64,000 bases of DNA from Paramecium pentaurelia (GCA_905183005.1 CAJJDO010000074.1:186001-250000), one strand, 5' to 3'; shown: positions 1 through 13,862, counted from the first letter of the stretch. Numbers and translations are program-made. Notes: a model not told the origin generated them from the letters alone.

Positions 1-162
1 TAGAAATAAGTCTTAACTCCCTGATAATTTTTGGAGTATATATATATTTCCTTAAATTATACATTTTTTTCAGGATTTATCCATAATTATGACTTATTTT
101 TAATAAATCTAAATGATTGATTTTTGAATTGTTTAAAATAACATATTTGTGTTTATTCAAAT

Positions 163-921
163 TCATCTTCTCCAATTTCTATTTTAATTTTATTGAATCA
201 ATACCTTTTTGTTATTGGTCTCTTAGTAATATTCAATACACCTCTATTTCTATTATTCCCTACTTATTCTTAATCATCAACAAACGTTGCCGATATTACT
301 TTTTCCTTTTAAATATTTTAATTATTTACATTGTTATTTTCTCCAATTATTTACACAGTAACACCATCTAACTTTTCGACACATGCCTTAGCATCTTCTA
401 CTCTATTAAACCTAACTAAACCAATTCCTTCTGGCTGTTTAATAATTAATAATTCATAATACCTTAACTTATCCAAAGTTATCTCTATCTAATTTGCACA
501 TATTCATTGGGCCAAAATCTTTACAAGCTTCCTAAAAAGATAATTGATTTTTATACTTATAAACCTGCTTCTGTCATTTTTGGATCCAATCCTTTTATAA
601 TGACATTTGGTTAACTATTTCTAGGGACTTTAGGTCTTTAAGTAAATTTTCTTTATTATAATTGTCTTCTCTTTTAACCTGTTGCCACTATTCTATTCTC
701 AGATTAAAATGGACGCTTAAAGATTAAAATAAATAATATACTTTTTATCTTTATTAATCCTTATTTCTCCATTGTTTTCTTTAAATCTTAAATGGTTGAT
801 TATCTCTTTATTTTCTTTTATTTCTATCATTTTTATTTGGTCTATTATTTTATCTTCCTCTTTAATTATTTTTATTTGTCTATGTCTTTTTTTCAAGATT
901 AACATATTCAATCTAATCCAT
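163..921 (-). CDS. RRM-domain RNA-binding protein (209 aa, 5 introns)
   Basis: One RNA-recognition motif fills the second half. The RNP-2-like strand reads NVIIKGLDPKM and the RNP-1-like strand reads GIGLVRFNRVEDAKACVEKL. The N-terminal 75 residues are basic and rich in Gln, Asn and Arg, starting MDQIEYVNLEKK, and the protein ends KRPITKRNWRR. Introns lie at 716-741, 532-556, 435-462, 306-329 and 179-204 (24-28 nt); splicing them gives exactly 210 codons including TGA. One RRM between basic arms recalls ALY/REF mRNA-export adaptors, but the UAP56-binding motifs are not clear, so only an RNA-binding role in mRNA processing or export is inferred. The start ATG is the first in frame. Confidence 0.8.
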
Positions 922-1111
922 TATTTTATTTATTAAAAAAATCAATCTGCTTTTATCGATTTAAATTACACAGAAATCAGTATGAAATAACTATCATTTC
1001 TAAATATTAATTATAACTGCTCTAAAGTATTTCAATTTTAGTGCAAACCTGAACTTTTTTATAAAAGAATGTTCATTTATTATATCTTATGAAAATTAAA
1101 AATATATATTA

Positions 1112-3003
1112 ATGAAATTCACATTTCAAAATTTGTTCTCAAACAAACAAAATAAATATCTTTTTAGTGCTTTTGGAATATTAGCACTTTATGGTCTGAC
1201 TAACTTTGTTACCTAATATAGAATTTAGAGAAAATATGATAAATTATGTTAAAAAAGAAGAGATGAACTCAAAAGGTCTATTTAAGAATTTAAATAATCC
1301 TATGATTTATCTACAGGTTTAAGTGCACAATTAGAAAAGGAGATCCTAAATTACACTATTGCTGATATTAAAAAAATTCTGTTTGAAAAAAAGGCCACAG
1401 TTAAACAAGTTTTGTTAGTATTTATTAATAGAACATTGTCTGTAGCAACTTCAGAAAACTTGAATTTAATAACAGATATCAACTTCATAGAAGCAATTTA
1501 ATAGGCTGAGTATTTTTATAGAGTGATTTAACTAGGAAACAAGATTAAGAAATCTTTTCAGATCCTCAAATTATCTATTAATATGATCTTTTCGGAATAC
1601 CTGTATCAGTTAAAGACACTTACATTCATAAAGGATTTGATAACACATATGGATTAGCTTCAAGATTGTATAAGCCAGCTACTTATGATGGAATCTAAGT
1701 TTCCATGATCAAAAAAGCTAGAGGTATAATTTTTGTAAGAAGTAATTTACCTCAATTGGCAATGACTTTTGAATCTACTAATAGAATATTTGGTAGGTCT
1801 CTTAATCCTTGGAATAAGGATAGAGCAGTAGGTGGATCTTCAGGAGGAGAAGCTGCCTTATAAGCTGCTAGATGTAGTGTTATTGGTATAGGTTCTGATA
1901 TTGGTGGAAGTATAAGAATACCAGCTGCATTTTGTGGAGTTTATGGTTTTAAGCCAGGTATGAGTAGATAAACAGAAATTGGAGAAGGTGTTATTGAAAA
2001 AGCAGCTAATGGAATGGTTAATATAAGACCATCAAAGGGTCCATTAGGTCGTAGTGTAGATGATCTAATAGTTATGTTAGGAGTCTTATTTAATTCAAAG
2101 AATTATTCAGAATTACCATTGTCAACTTAAGATCCTTATTGGAAACCTCAAGATCTTAATTTCACTTAAATTTCTAAAAAGGATAAACTGAAAATTGGAT
2201 ATATTGAGTAATTTAATGATCTATTACCACCTAATTGTATGAAAAGAGCTGTTTAAGAAGCTTGTTAAGCTTTGATTAACAAAGGACATGAAATTGTTTA
2301 AATAAATTTAGACTAAGAACTAGAACATGAATTAGCTGTTGCATTTCCAAGGTTAGTTGCAGCAGAGGGAGGATTTAAGTCTTTTGGGGAAAATTTAAAA
2401 GGTGAAAAAATCATTGAAGAATATGAATTAATGGAGGCAGGAACAAAAATACCATTATTTTTATAAACTTACATTTTAGCACCTTTATTAAAGATATTAG
2501 GATAAAAAACTTTATATGTAATGAGTAAATAAACTCATGGCTTAGATGTTTATTAATATTTAGTAAATTCAGGAAAACAAAAGAGAATGAATCTTTAATT
2601 TTTATAATATTTGAAATAAAACCAAATTGATGCTGTAATTGTACCTGGATTTGGTTGTCCAGCAGTTAAGCATGGAGCATCCAAGGAATTACCTTTGGCA
2701 GCGTATGTCTTTAGTATTTATATTAATAGATTGTATACATGGATGTGGAATACAGCTGATCTTCCAGCTGGAAGCATGCCAATAACAAGAGTTTAAGGTG
2801 GAAACGATTTAAAAATTGAAGGAAAAGAAAAGACTATTGATATAGTTTATATTTTGATGAATCGAAATATGTAAAATGCTGAAGGATTACCTGTTAATGT
2901 TCAAGTCATTTCATATCCTCATTAGGAGGAAATGGTGCTTAGAGTAATGAAAGAGATTGAAGGAGTTGTTAAATTTAATGAGAAACATCCTTATCCATAT
3001 TGA
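1112..3003 (+). CDS. Fatty-acid-amide-hydrolase-like amidase (612 aa)
   Basis: Amidase-signature serine hydrolase of the FAAH type, which cleaves fatty-acid amides at membranes. The catalytic Ser-Ser-Lys triad is visible: Lys in GIPVSVKDTYIHKG, the bridging Ser in VGGSSGGEAAL, and the nucleophile in GSDIGGSIRIPAAFCG, followed by YGFKPG. A membrane segment near residues 18-35 (YLFSAFGILALYGLTNF) fits the N-terminal anchor of animal FAAH. The length is close to FAAH (about 580 aa). Introns at 1510-1535 and 2703-2729; the first restores the frame just before the lysine motif, and the second joins AAL to YTWMWNTADLPAG. No key residue is missing. The substrate cannot be told from sequence. Confidence 0.9.
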
Positions 3004-3059
3004 TAAATAATAAATATAATAATAATAATGGTAATTTATTTGAATATTCCTTTTGCTTT

Positions 3060-5905
3060 TCACCTCTCCATATTTTTAAGATTTTCTTTATTTATTTTCT
3101 GACTCAACTATCTCATCAATGCAATATAAGTATTAACCATCTCCAAAGTATTCCTCTTTCATTAAAATTTGTCTAAGACCTCTTTTAATCAGTTAATATT
3201 ATTTTATTCTTAAATTAGTTATTATTCTAAAATTTCAGTATGTTATCTAAAACTAAATTTATCTAAGACAGATTTTTTAACATTATTAAGTATATTCACA
3301 ATATAAAAGAAATTTTAATATGTGAACGATGTTTTGGATGAGGATTAATTATAGCAAATATTTGAATAAATTCTAGTGTTTCAAATATAAAGATCATTAT
3401 AAAAAGCCATACATATCAGCTAGATTTATATTTAATTATTAAATAAAATATTTTTATTATTGCATATAGATATATTTTAACACTTAAAATAAGTTGCTAA
3501 AATTACATTAAAATATATATTCATTCTTATTTTTTTATGTAATTAAAAATACTATTCTCTAGATTAAGCTGAAATTATCAATATTTATCTTATTATTAAA
3601 TTGTCCTTTAATTTAAATTAAATTTCAAACGTGTATAATTAAAGACTAAATTATAATATTAACACAAAATCATATGAGAAATTGACTATGTTTAATAAAG
3701 GATAGTTTGTTTATAATTGTTATTTCTGGTTTTTTTGATTATTAGATGTAACTTTTAATTTCAATTTCCTTATTTGTATAATACCTATTTTAATCATTTA
3801 AATTATGATTTTATAAAGTAATCAGCAAATCCAAATATCAATTTTTATATTTTATACATAGAACATATGATACATCTTTGGAATTAATTATCCAGTCTAA
3901 TTCATTCTTCTAACTTATTTAATAAAACATCATTAGAAAGTAGAAATATAAAATTGCCCTTCTCTTTGAAATGGATTAGAATAGAGCTATTTTACGAATA
4001 AATCCAAGAAAATTAATTTAGAATCCATAAGTATTAATATTTTCATAATATCATTAAAAATGTAATGTATTAATTAGGTTTAATCAAATATTTGGATTGA
4101 TTTTTATTAAATAGTTTAATTTCTATTTATTTAAAAAAAAAGTAAAATGACCATGCATTTGGTACTTATGTCTGCATAGCCGAATCAAGAAATTTGAATA
4201 ATAGTTCAAGAATAGAATAGAATTCCAAAAATAATGGTTAAACTTTAAATAAGAAAATTAACATTGAAAAAGTAGAAGTTATTAATCCAACTCAAAATTT
4301 CAAGCACAGCCTATAAACTATCAAATAAACAAAAAAAATTGAATAAGTTTTAATTAGTGATGATAGACTAAATTTTCGAAAAATTTGAATTAATTTGACA
4401 ACCTCTATTATTATTAGTGGAATTATAGATGAACTCTTACATATCAAATATTTTAATATTTACTTGTAAGTTCTAACAAACAAATTCATCTTTTGAATCA
4501 TGAATTATGCTTAAGTCTTTTGAATTTGATCCACTAAGATATTGAATTCAAATGAATAAAAATCATAGACAAGTTTAGAATTACAATTAGAATCATAACC
4601 ATCTCCACCATTATATTACCATCATCGCATTATTCATAAAACAATATTTTTATGTCATATTTTTAGAAATTATCTCTATAGCATATTGTACGTAAACTTT
4701 AACATCTTTGCACATTATATATTTATCATCACATAGGTTATAAAGACTATTTACTAATAGCTATCAATAGGCATAATAATTCTTTAATATTATTCATACA
4801 TTTCAAAAATTTCTAATCAAAAGCTTAAAAAATTGAAATTTATTTTGTTCAATAAAGATAAAACTATCACAACAATATATCCATATTAGCATTTAAAAAT
4901 AATTCTTAATATATTATTACAACTTTATTATTTTAAGCTTAAACAATTTATACAGATATTGTTCAAACTATTTAGAATATGATTGTATATTATCACTACA
5001 TTTAATTAGCATATAACAATTCTTGATGTTATTTAAAAAATGTAACTTTTCCATAAATTGTTAAATAATCTCATTTTGGTCAATTAAACATTATTCTTAT
5101 TAATGCTCACTTTAAATTTTCATTTTAATAGACAATCTATAATAATTATTCTATGTTTGAAAAGATATTCAATTTTAATTTTGTCCATCCATATTTAATA
5201 AATACTTACCATAAATGCAATATTAACATTTATAACATCCATCAAAAGGATGTGGATTTCCATCATCACATTATTCATCATTCACTAAATATTTAAGTCC
5301 ATTAACGGAACTCAAGGATAAAAATCATTCTTTAAATATATCAAATCTATATCACTTTGTACAATAAAATTCAGCTGTGATGAATAAATTTTATAAAGCA
5401 TAAAATGATTAATTTATCAATTTGTTTGATTATTCCAATTCAATAATAGTATAATAGTATAAATATTATAATAATACTTTTATTTAAACACATTGAAGAA
5501 CTTAATTTGGAAAATAATTACCGAAATCTATGTATCTTCTATTACATTTGATGTTCCACTTGTTAATATTATATGTTTATTTAGATCCCAGGAATAATAT
5601 CATCTCTCAAATTACTTAAAATTTAATTTTCACTTAATTATAATCTCCAATTTAAATTGCAAAATAACATTTATCCAAACAAATTCTCTTCCAAAATTTT
5701 TTCTTCTCTAAATCATAATAAATGCTTTTTCCTTTTGCAAAATTATTAAACCTACTAGAAATCAATATAAATAACTCATTAATTCTATTATATGATTAAA
5801 ACATCATAAAACTCTTTAACTAAATATTTTTTTGAATTATCTAAATCAATTAATTCTTCATCTAAACTAGTATTTTTTAAAAGAGGGGATAAGATTAAAC
5901 CCTTA
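3060..5905 (-). pseudogene. Decayed cysteine-rich (CDDGN-repeat) surface-protein gene
   Basis: Fragments of one large protein appear on the minus strand but no splice pattern joins them. About 5238-5285 encodes NDEQCDDGNPHPFDGCYKC, the typical repeat of ciliate cysteine-rich surface proteins. About 4600-4640 has a second copy (CDDGN, then GGDGYDSNC) with its frame broken inside the repeat. About 5600-5740 encodes an open piece with KGKSIYYDLEKKKFWKRICL, and about 3381-3835 an open piece of roughly 150 codons with LYTFEIQFKLKDNLIIRQ. TGA codons and frame changes separate the pieces, with no GT-AG introns of the usual size that would repair them. The far end reads ENLKNMER before TGA at 3060. 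Family members carry tandem Cys repeats and a membrane anchor. The extent of the pseudogene is approximate. Confidence 0.6.
4149..4388 (+). other. Unassigned open stretch inside the decayed region
   Basis: An 80-codon plus-strand stretch is open in the ciliate code and ends in TGA. It has protein-like composition (DHAFGTYVCIAESR, then KINIEKVEVINPTQNF and QVLISDDRLNFRKI) and no in-frame ATG at its start. It lies opposite the cysteine-rich pseudogene. It could be the last exon of a lost gene or chance. I recognise no domain. Confidence 0.2.
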
Positions 5906-6747
5906 TCCTTTTTTTATAATAAAAGGATGTAACATGAGTATTAAATATATATCTATTAAAATATGAATTGCTATTAAAAGAACAGCCTTCTTATTCTAAT
6001 TCTAAATCTGAAATAGACCTAGATAATGATTGATAAATAAATTATACCCCTTAATTTATGATTAGGTAAAATTCAACTTTTATTTTAAATAAATTTAATT
6101 GAGCTAGTAATACTTTATATCATTTCATCTTAATAGTATGTTAAAGATTAATATTTATTATGTAATTTCTTTATAGTTATTAACGATCATTTATTAATTT
6201 TAGAATAATAATAAATATCAAAAGAGTTGAGAATTAAAATATTAATTAAATACTTGAATGAAAGAACTGAGAAAGAGAAATTATCATGTTCAATTTATAA
6301 ATAATATAATCACATTAATTACTTAATATCAATATTCTGTTTGAAAATTAGTGTTATACTAAATTTATAAACTATATAATATGTGTAAATTTTGATAGTT
6401 ATTTAATAGTATTTATGATTAGTATTAAATATTAGAAAAATATTTAGTACTAAAATTGTATTAGTTAATTAATTAATTTCTTAATTGAATTAAAATATGA
6501 TTTTATTAGATTACTATATTTTTATGAGAAACATCAAATCAATAATTAATATAAACCTGTATTATTATTTAAAAAAAGATTAAAGATTTCTATATATATG
6601 TATATCTTAGTTTATACCCTTTTTTATTATTAAAATATTTTAAATATGTAAGAATTAAATTATTGATATAATCAATAGTTTGTGTATTTATTTAATAAGA
6701 ATTTATAAAAAAAGTATTTGTTAGTAAATATAAATAATAAAAATAAA
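5906..6747. other. AT-rich gene-free spacer
   Basis: No gene is visible. The sequence is very AT-rich, with TGA in all frames at short intervals. A short plus-strand open piece near 5970-6030 reads EQPSYSNSKSEIDLDND before TGA and looks like a protein tail, but I found no exon to attach it to. Confidence 0.5.
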
Positions 6748-8010
6748 ATGGAATCGTTGAATGAATATGTATTATAATTTATTGAATAATAACGATGCCA
6801 TCGTCATCCATTAGAGAAGGCAAAAATGATCAAATTGAAATGTAACTTTCGTGATTCATTTATTTGCACTTAATGTATAGAGATTGATAGTCATCTTTAA
6901 ATGATGTCAATGAAGAGAGCTTCAGATTTATTATCTAATTTCATAATGTATGAATGGAAATAACCATAACAAAAGACTCAATTAATAAAAGATAAATTAC
7001 AATAATTTATAGATGTGTTCAATAATCTGTTAGAATAGTTGGAAACACAAATTAATGAAAAAGATTAAAAAACATAAAATTTATAAAAGACATACTTCTA
7101 GAAATTGAATGAAATAGAGAGATTAATAAGACATCTTACAAGTGATGTTAAATTGGAAACAAAAATAAAAGATGTAAATCAAATGGATAGATAAATTTAA
7201 TTATCTGACAATCTCAAATCTTCTCTTCTTTTATTACTCTAAAATGATGAATTATTATAAACATGTAATTAAAAAGAACATGCATTTTTTAATTAAAAAT
7301 TAGATAAAAGACTTTTAATTTTAGATGAAACACTCTAAGATATAACTTCATAAATCTAATAATAAATGGAAGAGTTTAATTAAACAATGCAGAATAATTC
7401 AAATTCTCGTAAATTATCTAATGCTGAACCTTTTATTGGAACTTAATCAATTTTGGCATCTCCAGCAATTAATGTTAGTCCAAGTTAAAGATAATTATTT
7501 TTATCTACATTTAGTAGTCAATTGTCAAAGACATTTCTCAATCCATTTACATTTAAATAAGTGCATTCTTAATTCAAATTAATTAGTCCAACTAGATTAC
7601 TTGTACCTCCAAATACAGGCAATAAAACTAATAAAACGAGATTAGCTTTGATAGGACCTCGTTTATAAGAAGGACCTCTTAAACCTCCAAAATCAATAAC
7701 TTTTAGCATTTAACAATAGATATCATAAACATTTTAAATAGGAGTGTGTGAAACTGGATCAGTTGAATTTGATAATAGTAAACCACATAAATTATTTTTG
7801 GCTTCTAAATTTCCCTTTTTTAATAGAGGTGATTAATTAACTCTAACAGTTAATCCTGCAACTGGTTTAATTCAATTAGTAAAAAATAAAGCATATAATC
7901 AACCTGTTTAAGCTGAACTATAAATTGATTGTTGGACTAATATGGTTTTTGTAGTGGCATCATAAGATTGTGGAGGTTCAGGTGAGATACATATTATTTA
8001 TGATGAATGA
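6748..8010 (+). CDS. B-box-like zinc-finger, coiled-coil protein (420 aa)
   Basis: Single-exon gene. Residues 17-50 hold a B-box-like zinc site of the pattern C-x2-H-x11-C-x7-C-x2-C-x5-H (RCHRHP... KCNFRDSFICTQC...). Residues about 70-210 are predicted coiled coil with many Gln, and a Ser/Thr/Pro-rich linker follows. The last 110 residues look like a beta-rich fold (IGVCETGSVEFDNSK, KFPFFNRGDQLTLTVNPATG) ending IHIIYDE. The order B-box, coiled coil, beta domain recalls TRIM proteins, with the tail possibly SPRY-like. There is no RING, so ubiquitin-ligase activity is not supported. The next gene follows after 71 bp on the same strand. Confidence 0.7.
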
Positions 8011-8081
8011 AAATCTATATATTTTTTACAAATAAAAATATCGTTAAGGGAAACCTTAAAAATTATTAATAAATAAATTTA

Positions 8082-10448
8082 ATGTCTTAAATCAATTTTG
8101 AGAATGAAGGTTATGAATATTAACCATCTGAACATTCAGAAAGAGATTAACCAACACCAACTAAACCAAATCAATAACAAATTCAATAGTAATAATAAAG
8201 ATTCACTTAAGAATCTCTTGTATATAGTGCATGTAATAATAAATTCAAATCTTATTTAGCATCTTAAGATACAAATCGTATATTTCAATCAGTAAGTTCT
8301 CCTAATTTCTAAAAAGGACCATTAATCTTAGTTAATAACGAACAGGATTAATAATAAAATCAAATTCTCTAACCAAAATAGTAAGTTAGTAATTAAAATA
8401 TGCCAAAAGTTATACAAATAATAAGACCAGACAGTTCAAAGAAATAATAGTTATAACCATCTAGTCCAATTAAAACACCAATTTAAGAATCAAAATTACC
8501 TTAATTTGTACAATAATCTCAACAATCTTAGATGTCTTAACTTTCATAGTAACAATAACGTTAATAATAATAATCTTAATAATAACCATAAAGTACAGTA
8601 GCTGAGTTAGAATAGTAATTAATGTAGGAAAGATTGAATTCAGAATAATTAAGAATTTATAATCATATTATAAAAATGGAATTAGAGAAAAAATTATATA
8701 ATTAAGGTGTGTTTATAACAAATTCAAAGAACAAAAAAAGAAATGAGAATGCTATAGATATATATTTAGAATTATAACACAACAAAGTATAGATGTAGAC
8801 TATATAAAATGAATTTAAATAAAGAGATTAAATTATATAACATTTAGAAAATTAACTTAAATAATCTAATTAAATAAATGAATTAATGAAAAAACATGAA
8901 AATGAATTATAATAATAAAATGAAGACTTATAATAATCTATGTAAGAAGCAATGAAGAATATAACTCATGCAAATTAGACTATTTAATAATAAGAATAGG
9001 AGAAAGATGCTTTAATTGATCATATTGAATAATAAAAAGAATAAATTGATTAATTGTAATAATAAGTAGAAAAGTTGAAATTTGAGAATTAAGAAAGAAA
9101 GAAATAATCAGAAACATCAAATGAATAAATTAAAAAAATGATATAAATATAAGAAAAACTTAGTTAATTAGAAGATGAATTATAATAAAAAAAGAATGAA
9201 GTTGTTTCAGCAGAGAATTCTAAAAAAGTATAATATATATGATATTATTTTAGTAATTATAAAAGAATATATCTGATAAATAAAAAGAAATCATGAGTTT
9301 CTAATTATAATTGACTGAAACCAATAATAAATTATTAGAATGTGAATAAGCAAATAGAGAATTAAGTAGATAATTTAATTAAAGTGTTTATTAAATGTCA
9401 CAACTTAAAAAGTATCTAATATATATATATAATATTAGATAAACTGAAGAATAATAAAGTAGAATTGAAAATCTAGAATAATTAAATTATGAAATTGAAA
9501 GTAATATGACAAAAACAGGAAGATAAATTTGTGAAGCTGATAGAATGATGAATGAAAAAGAATAGTTAATTAAAAAATAATAATAAGAATTAGAAAATAT
9601 TTTAAAATAAAATGAAGAAATGTCAAAAGAATTTAATTAATTAGTATAAGTCCATTAATAATTTGGTGCATTAAATGAAAAACATTAATAATTTTAATAA
9701 AAATATGAATTATTATAGAAAGAATATCATTAGAAAAATAAAGAGTTTTAGGAATCCTCATAATAACTTGAATTATGTTTAGAAGAAATTCAATAATTGA
9801 AACAAACAAATAATGAATTATAAAATGAAAGATAGTAAATATTGGAAGAACTTGATATTCTATAATAAGTTAAATATGAATCAGAAAAAGTTATACAATA
9901 ATTAAAATTTGATAATAATGAGTTATCATTACTCTTATAAGAAAGATAAGAATTAAGTGGTAAATATCATGCATTAGAAATTAAATTCTAAGCAGATATA
10001 GAATATTATGAAAAGTAATATTTTTACATAATTTAATAGAATCATAAAGGATATGAATGAAAAATTAGAATTATAATAAAATACTTCCCCAAATATTGCT
10101 ATTGAAGATAAAAGATTAGTTGAATTACATAAGATTTTTGAAAAACTTGATAGATTGCTATTTCATCTAACATAAAAAATCTCAAATGAAAAACCATCAT
10201 TTAAGGTTGATGTAGTAATTTCATAGTTAAATGGTTCAATTGAATAAATTGAAAAATATTTTAAGTTATCAAGCAATCGATCTTAATAAGATAAATTTTA
10301 GAATTCATAAGGATCACTAATAAATGATCATAATAAAATGAGTACAATAAGACCTTCTGATGCAGATATATTCAAAAATAGTGACATAAAAAATATTAAA
10401 TAAATCCAAACATAACAAACAGTAGCAAAAAGAAAATATTTTTTATGA
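8082..10448 (+). CDS. Gln-rich coiled-coil protein (762 aa)
   Basis: The first 150 residues are low-complexity, rich in Gln, Ser and Pro. From about residue 165 to 640 the protein is almost continuous coiled coil (for example IQQLKQTNNELQNERQQIL). A C-terminal part holds a more conserved-looking helix (VELHKIFEKLDRLLFHLTQK) and ends VAKRKYFL. Introns at 9228-9253, 9412-9438 and 10015-10039 (26, 27 and 25 nt) begin GTA and end TAG; splicing gives 763 codons. Runs of TAA and TAG are read as Gln. Such proteins are common in the ciliate cortex and basal bodies, but no domain here proves a role. Confidence 0.8.
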
Positions 10449-10502
10449 ATTATTATTATTATTCTAAATAAATATATGAAAATCATAAGAAATTTGATAT
10501 TT

Positions 10503-11864
10503 TCATTAATAAAATTCAAATAATTCTTCAACATTATTTATTCCATATTTATCCATTATTTTTGCTTTTTCCATAATTTATAATAATTAATGTCTTGCAT
10601 CAACTGGAAACACAATATTAAACTCTACAATTCCATTCTTTACTCTAATATTATTTTATATATTTTACTCTACATCATTATATAACAACAAATATGATCT
10701 ATTTGATGGTAATTCATTGAAAAAGTCAGCTATTTTTAATTCATTAATTAAATCAGGTTTATCAATATTGGCATAATTAATTAATGAAATTTTTGGATCA
10801 TTTCCAATTAATCTAAATTATAAAACATATGTTTATAATAATTAAAATTGATAGATATCTATAAAAGTAACAGGTTAATCACCAACATAATCATCCCTTA
10901 CCTTAAATATTAGATAATTGAATAATTTACTTTAGTGGCATTATAATCTGGTTCAGGTAACCAATTTTAGCCATTATAATAAGATCTTATATCAATTGTA
11001 AAAATAGTAGGTTTAGCATTACCATCGTTATTATTTTACCATAAAGCAATTAAATGAGGATGTATCCAATTAGTAACATTTATTAATGTGAAAGAAATAT
11101 CATCTTTAATATGAATAATGTAGAATGCTTTATCCATTAGATGTGGTTTAATCAATAAGATTTCTGCTAAACCAACTTCAAAATCTTATCCATAAACAGC
11201 AAATGTTTCTTGATCAACTTACCAGTTATTTAAATCAGTTTATCCTGTTTAATTAGGATAGTTATATTCAAAAACAGGATTGAGATTAAATTCACTTTCA
11301 TGTGTGTATTTTTGAGGGATGATTCTAATAATAAAGTGACATATATTATTATTTGAATATTATTTTTCTAAATCTTAAGTAATAAGATATCGAACATTAT
11401 CACATTCTCTATCTAATATCATAATACGAAATTCTATGAATAAATTATTTAATTACTATCAGATAAAGCATCTTTTAATTGTTTATCACTATTTTATTTA
11501 ACAACATTACTAGCAGCAAAAACAAATGATTAATTGATTTGATGAGTTTTAAGATCAAGTAATTTAACTTTCATATCTTCTGGGTCAAGAAAACATAAAG
11601 TTCTATTTATAATGTTATAATATACTATGGATATATTTAAGTGAAATATTTGACATCATTAGCGATTTATCCTTTGCCTATAATTTATTATGATTCAATA
11701 TCATATAATTCATAAAGGCTACCTTCAAAATAAAGAAATATTTAATTTTCATTTAATGGTATTAACTTCTAAATAAATTTACTTTAAGTTTCAGTTTTAA
11801 ATTTGATTGATGATTAAAGAAGAATCTTTAGACTTAAATTATCCTAAGGGTCCTGTTATATCAT
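10503..11864 (-). CDS. Uncharacterised protein (428 aa)
   Basis: I do not recognise the family. The gene has introns of 23, 23 and 29 nt, the last joining NATK to VRDDYVGQPVTF, and gives 429 codons. There is no signal peptide or membrane segment. The sequence looks globular and beta-rich, with short repeating units in the first third (IFLYFEGSLYELYDIESQQ; LCFLDPEDMKVKLLDL) that recall propeller blades. The middle holds NWIHPHLIALWQNNNDG and the C-terminus is helical (YGINNVEELFEFYQ). Its stop lies 52 bp from that of the coiled-coil gene at 8082-10448 (convergent), and its start 66 bp downstream of the PUS10 stop. Confidence 0.7.
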
Positions 11865-11930
11865 ATTGAATAAAAAATAATAAATATATAAGTGATTAAA
11901 TGGTTCAAAATATTATATTTTATTTTTAAC

Positions 11931-13694
11931 TCAAATTTTACTTCCATATTCTGTATCTAAATTTTTAAAATTAATAATAACATCTTCATCAATCTTTTCA
12001 TACAATTTCATAACATCTAATTAATAAATATCACATTCATTTTATAATAATGTACATAAATTTGGAACAGTTCTATCTAAATCTGAATGAATAAATTCCT
12101 TAATGTAAGTACCTGCACTACTAAGTACATAAACCAAAAGCCATTTTTCATTAATTTATTTGATCAATAATGAATGGATAATCTTATCTCTCACCATTTA
12201 AGTTCTTCTATGAAGTACTCTAATTGGTGTTTTCTATTTAATGATTAAATCCTTTATTTAATTTGCTTATTAGATAAGATCTCCATTTACTATATTTTTA
12301 CATTCAACTATACAACAATAAGCTTTAACTTTATTAATTTCAGAATTCTTTAATTCTTCAAATATATTTGTATCAGTATATTATAATGGAGTTACTTTTA
12401 CTACTTTTTATGAATTTATATTAGATTCTATTTAATTAAGAATTTCTTAGGTCTAAATCTACAATCCACAATGAGGATCAACTAATTCAATTGCAAACGG
12501 TCTACCATTCCCTAACATTCTAACATCTATATCTTCCCTTCCTCCAGAATGAAACTTTAAACTTGAAGGTTTAAAGATCTTGCATGCCTCTGCACTCACT
12601 AAATCTTCAATAGAATCTGCATATATTCTATTTCCATTTATAAACCATGGAGTTTAGCTAATATATCTACCTAATTTGATGTAATTTCCTTTAATAAATA
12701 TATTCTAATAACTAGTTGTCACTTCTAATTTAACTGGATAATTAACATTAATTATTTTAAATTAAGATAATTAAGTTTAATTTAATTTAGATATTTTCTC
12801 TAAATTATTTTGAGTAGGTAAGAAAGGTTAAGATTATAGATTTTTCTTTTATAATAATTTATTATTAATTTCTTCCTTTAATTAAGGATCATTCATTTTT
12901 AACTTTTTTATAATATAATCGTACTTTCTTAGCAATTTTCTCCTCCCACATTTTATCATCAATATCTTAAATTATTTATTTAAATTATTCAAATTATTTA
13001 ACATCATCTCCAATATTCTCAAAATTTAAACAAATTTAAAATCTATCATCATTTATATCACAAGGTACTTTTAATTATTCACTTAAAAGACTACACATTA
13101 TCCATTTTACACAATTCTTAATGTCTATTGCAAAATTAGGAGTTATAATCTATTCATAAAATGGATCATTTAAACCAATCTCTGTTATACATTAATTCAA
13201 AATCATTATTTATCTGATTTAGCAACCAATAGGTGTTTTCACTTAAAATTTAAATGCCTCATATTAATATTATCTTTGATATATCTCATTAACTAATATT
13301 GCTAAGAATTTTTAATCATCCAAACATTATAATATTCCATGACAAATTAAACATTTATTAATTTTATCAAAGGTATGAAATGGATTTTTAATGAATTAAT
13401 CCTTCAATGTAGAATGACAAGTTTAAGGCAATATATCATAATCTATAATTTCTGACTTTCTTTTATAGTATAAGAAATCATACTCTTCTACTAATTTCTT
13501 TTTTTATTAAAATAATCATTTACATTTTCATTTCCAATCAATTTTCCTATATCAACTAACAATTAAATGAATCCTTATGTTTCTCTATATAAGTTATTCT
13601 CTGTAATTTTGAACAATCTCAATATACATCTAATGCAAACATCTTTCTCATACAATTTGTTAAACAAAATAGCTTTAGGTTCATTTAATTACAT
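11931..13694 (-). CDS. PUS10: tRNA pseudouridine synthase Pus10 (571 aa)
   Basis: Pus10 makes pseudouridine in the T-loop of tRNA (positions 54 and 55 in archaea and many eukaryotes). The N-terminal zinc region shows KDVCIRCILRLF, and a later CLICHG gives the second Cys pair. The catalytic block GREDIDVRMLGNGRPF carries the catalytic Asp and is diagnostic of Pus10. The C-terminal signature SSAGTYIKEFIHSDLDRTVP NLCTLL is also present. Introns at 13498-13523 (26 nt) and 12903-12924 (22 nt); the spliced length is 572 codons, near the human protein (529 aa). The start MQLNEPKAILFN is the only in-frame ATG before the first Cys pair. Confidence 0.93.
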
Positions 13695-13862
13695 TATTTA
13701 TATTAAATTAGAAATATATATTATGAATTATAATTGTATTTTTGTTTATAATATTACAATATTATTTATATATTATTAGATATCTATTTAAGACTTAAAT
13801 AAGGAATTAATAAAAAGCAAAATACAATTTATTAAATTAATTTGTAAATAATTATTTATAAA

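Noticed and set aside
117..371. Plus-strand 84-codon standard-code ORF
   Set aside because: It lies antisense to the last exons of the RRM gene, which is well supported; its content is low-complexity.
8082..10448. Poly-TAA/TAG runs as repeats or a CRISPR-like array
   Set aside because: They are Gln codons in a coiled-coil protein, with no regular spacers.
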